A stretch of DNA of 64,000 nucleotides. Origin: Lamellibrachia satsuma (lineage: Eukaryota > Annelida > Polychaeta > Sabellida > Siboglinidae). Positions 61,325-64,000 of the stretch are shown one piece after another (position 1 is the stretch's first letter; each line of letters begins with the position of its first letter). Under the pieces are notes generated by a model. It saw only the letters and a list, made by a program, of their open reading frames with translations. It searched no databases and had not been told where the DNA came from. Position numbers and translations under genes: made by a program. The DNA is taken from the NCBI GenBank assembly GCA_033239005.1, contig BSQZ01000129.1, positions 600,583-664,582 of the forward strand, in the 5' to 3' direction.

Positions 61325-61778
61325 GGAGTCAGACCACAGTTGAGAATTGCATTGGTGGCCATGTTAACGTTTTGTCTGATTATAAGAAAACGTGACCATC
61401 AAACATTCTGAAAATTGTACACAGCAATTGCCATCATCTCATTGATATACTGACCAATTTTTATCAAAATCACATACCTCCAGCTCTTTTAAATCGCCCC
61501 GACGTGCGATGGCTATCAATTTGGACAAAAATAGCCATGTATTCATGCGCCCACGTGGCCCATAGCAGAAGAATTCCCATAAATCCCTCCGCCAGTTAAA
61601 CTCTTTAAAAAATGCACTGTTTCACAGCCAATAGCTTCTACAAACAAACCTGTGAATATTCCTGCTCAAAGGCACTCATGTCACATAATATTAATCTATT
61701 AAGTTACCATTTTACAATTTCATGCGCCCTACATTCGTGTGAAACAATAAACAGGAAGGTCAACTGTGGTCTTACCCC
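61325..61778. mobile_element. 454-bp TIR element, copy 2
   Basis: Same element as 10102-10555 in the opposite orientation and of the same length, with ends GGAGTCAGACCACAGTTGA and GGGGTAAGACCACAGTTGA. TATA flanks both sides (61321-61324, 61779-61782). An open frame MHCFTANSFYKQTCEYSCSK is shared by both copies but is short and has no known relative. Confidence 0.8.
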
Positions 61779-62029
61779 TATAGGTTTGCTCCAATTTCTG
61801 TCCCAAAATGTCTGCCATTTGTCTGCCACGATCTTCGACATTGTTTGTACAATAAATCAAATTAGACATTCGTTCATTCAGTACAACGCAACTTCAATAT
61901 CGTGCACACGCAATATAATTTGCCAATTTATGAAATGCTTTCCAGTGTATAAAGTTACATTTTTCTGCCGTCAAGTACTATCCGTTTGGTGTGCGCGCGT
62001 CTGCCGTTTTCAAGATGTTCCGGTTTATG

Positions 62030-62170
62030 ATCTTCCATTGACTTCGGTCATGCTTTCTCAGCCAGTCTAGATCTCGTTGATTTAGGAGTTGCTTGCCGAC
62101 TTCCAGCAGATCTGTGTCGAGGGCAGTTGGGAATGTTGCTCGTGGTCGCCCTCGCCAGCCAGCAACGTCA
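62030..62170 (-). mobile_element. Non-LTR retrotransposon C-terminal trace
   Basis: The - strand encodes GWRGRPRATFPTALDTDLLE, then LDWLRKHDRSQWKIIN. The pattern RGRP....L..DL.....L..DR..WK is common at the C-terminal end of reverse transcriptases from RTE/Ingi-like elements. Only this trace is seen. Confidence 0.4.
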
Positions 62171-62539
62171 GCGGATGCTAAATACTGGTTTATGGCCAGC
62201 TGAGCAGTGCAGTATATATTAATAATACGTGTTATCAGTGAGAGTTCTGTCGGTCTGTTTCTGTCTGGCTGTCGTAAACGGATCTACAGCAGATAACCTG
62301 TGGGGTCACGGCAAGCATGTGTCGTGAAAAAGAATCTACTGCGGATTCCGATGCCGGCCCCCAGCCACATGGACGGAAATGATCAGGTACAAAGGCAAAG
62401 CACAAGCGAGTGCCATAAAATAGAATCTACTGTGATTTCCGAAGCCGGCCGCATCGCGTATAATCGGCGTTAATGCAACGTTAGCGTCGCGACTGTCTGA
62501 CATGGCGACGCATGACTCACAAGAGACACACAGCTGATA

Positions 62540-63480
62540 TTAATATGCACCTGGCAGTGACATACATATGACAGTAACATACACATACACCGGAGAGTAA
62601 CATACACATGACAGTAGCATAAACATGACAGTAACATACACAACATAGTAACATATACATTACAGTAACATACTGTTCACAAAGTTGACAGCAACACCTG
62701 AGAGTAACATATACATGGCAGTAACATACACAAGACAGTAACACACGCCTGACAGTAACACATACAGTTCAGTTACATACACCTGGCAGTAACATACACA
62801 TAACAGTAACATACACATCACAGTAACATACACATCACAGTAACACACTCTTGAAAGAGTTGACAGTAATACACACCTTGAGTAACATATACATGAGAGT
62901 AACATACATCTGACAGTAACACACACACATGGCAGAAACATTCAAATGACAGTAACATGCACTTGACAGTAACATACGCCTGACAGTAACATACATTTCA
63001 AACAGTTAACAGTAACATATACATGACAGCAACATACACCTGCTAATAACATATACATGATAGTAACATATGCAATTGAGAGTAACATACGTTTGACAGT
63101 AACATACACAACAGAGTAACATAAACCTGACAGAAACATACAACTGACAGTAATATGCACATGGTAGTAACATCCACATGGCAGTCATTTTATGTTAATG
63201 TAGTGTGTATGTTACATTAACATACACACTACATTAACATACACACTGACATTAACATACACACTACATTAACATAAAATGACTGTAATATACACGTGAC
63301 AGTAACATACAAATGACAGTAACACACACCTGACTGTAACATACAGCTCAAGGTAACATATACCTGGCAGTAACATGCACATGCCAGTAACATACACGTG
63401 ACAGTAACAAACACATGTCAGTAACATATACACGCAATAGTAACATACACATGATACAAACACACATACATGACTGTAAA
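62540..63480. repeat. Diverged AGTAACATACAC-type array
   Basis: About 50 irregular copies of an 18-bp-like unit (CCTGACAGTAACATACACA with many changes). Long frames on the - strand rich in Tyr, Cys and Val come from this repeat. A short inverted segment (ACACTACATTAACATA and its complement) lies near 63190-63275. Confidence 0.9.
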
Positions 63481-63500
63481 ATACACCTGACAATAATAAC

Positions 63501-63501
63501 A

Positions 63502-63569
<68 letters not shown>

Positions 63570-63570
63570 C
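63501..63570. repeat. (ACGC)n microsatellite, 70 bp
   Basis: About 17.5 perfect ACGC units. It is an uninterrupted alternating purine-pyrimidine tract. Confidence 0.98.
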
Positions 63571-63724
63571 ACAAGACAGATATACCAAACGTGTAGTATT
63601 TGACTCAGAAAAATGAAAGTACGACACAAGCCTGTAAGTACGGAATGATATTGGGGCCAACATTGCATCATGCTAAATGCTACGTTCCAATTTACATTGT
63701 GGTACTTCCGTTGTGCACTAAATA

Positions 63725-63835
63725 TAATATGAAATCCAGAAAACATAATACGAAACCCAGAAGGAATGATATGAAACCCAGAAATCATAATATGGAACCA
63801 ACCAAGCACAATATGAAACATACCATAATACGAAC
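63725..63835. repeat. 16-bp-like repeat (about 6 units)
   Basis: Diverged copies of AATATGAAACCCAGAAA-like text (ATAATACGAAACCCAGAA, GATATGAAACCCAGAA, ATAATATGGAACCAACC). Confidence 0.75.
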
Positions 63836-64000
63836 CGAACGAATCGTACTGATCTCGGCCTTTCCTGATCTCGGCCTTCGTGATATCGACATGTTCGGCC
63901 TGTGATCTCAGCCTCTTGTTTCGATTAAGAAATAACAGTTTATGCCACTGAAACATAAGTTGTATTATATGTATTTATTGTTAGGTACCTATGAATGCTG

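Noticed and set aside
62517..63574. Tyr/Cys/Val-rich membrane-like proteins on the - strand
   Set aside because: They come from the diverged AGTAACATACAC array and the (ACGC)n run.

Overview
This is invertebrate animal genomic DNA, not a prokaryotic or viral replicon. The genes are split by GT-AG introns, the introns are AT-rich, and non-coding space is filled with minisatellites, non-LTR retrotransposon pieces, tRNA-derived SINEs and short terminal-inverted-repeat (TIR) elements. The repeat style would suit a mollusc or another marine lophotrochozoan, but nothing in the window fixes the species. I found no intact tRNA, rRNA, CRISPR array or bacterial-type operon.

Two conserved genes lie tail to tail. 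On the + strand, 3529-18896 holds ten exons of RNASEH2B, the B subunit of ribonuclease H2; the first exon with the start codon was not found. On the - strand, 57163 down to 22254 holds thirteen coding exons whose phases all join into one 649-residue reading frame. It is PPP2R3, a calcium-binding B'' regulatory subunit of protein phosphatase 2A. A CpG-rich exon at 45776-46075 starts with ATG and splices in the same phase, so it may be an alternative first exon.

Layout: 66-1456 PIF/Harbinger-type element; 3529-18896 RNASEH2B, whose 9-kb intron holds a 111-bp satellite split by a CR1/jockey-like retrotransposon; 18897-22253 the gap between the two gene ends; 22254-57163 PPP2R3, with introns holding a 48-bp array (about 59 units), nested non-LTR elements, a Tigger/pogo remnant and large 29-, 26- and 56-bp arrays; 57164-64000 upstream DNA with several TIR elements, a SINE, and 35-bp and 18-bp-like arrays.

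The most unusual feature is where the minisatellites sit. In at least four places the repeat unit contains the exon-intron junction itself: an RNASEH2B donor at 15109, and in PPP2R3 a donor at 27725 and acceptors at 34167 and 39527. The gene therefore carries rows of decoy splice sites. Where the unit length keeps the reading frame, a decoy site leads straight into a stop codon. A separate 56-bp array is built from the A-box half of a tRNA-derived SINE. The very long open frames over several arrays are by-products of unit lengths divisible by three and are not annotated as genes.
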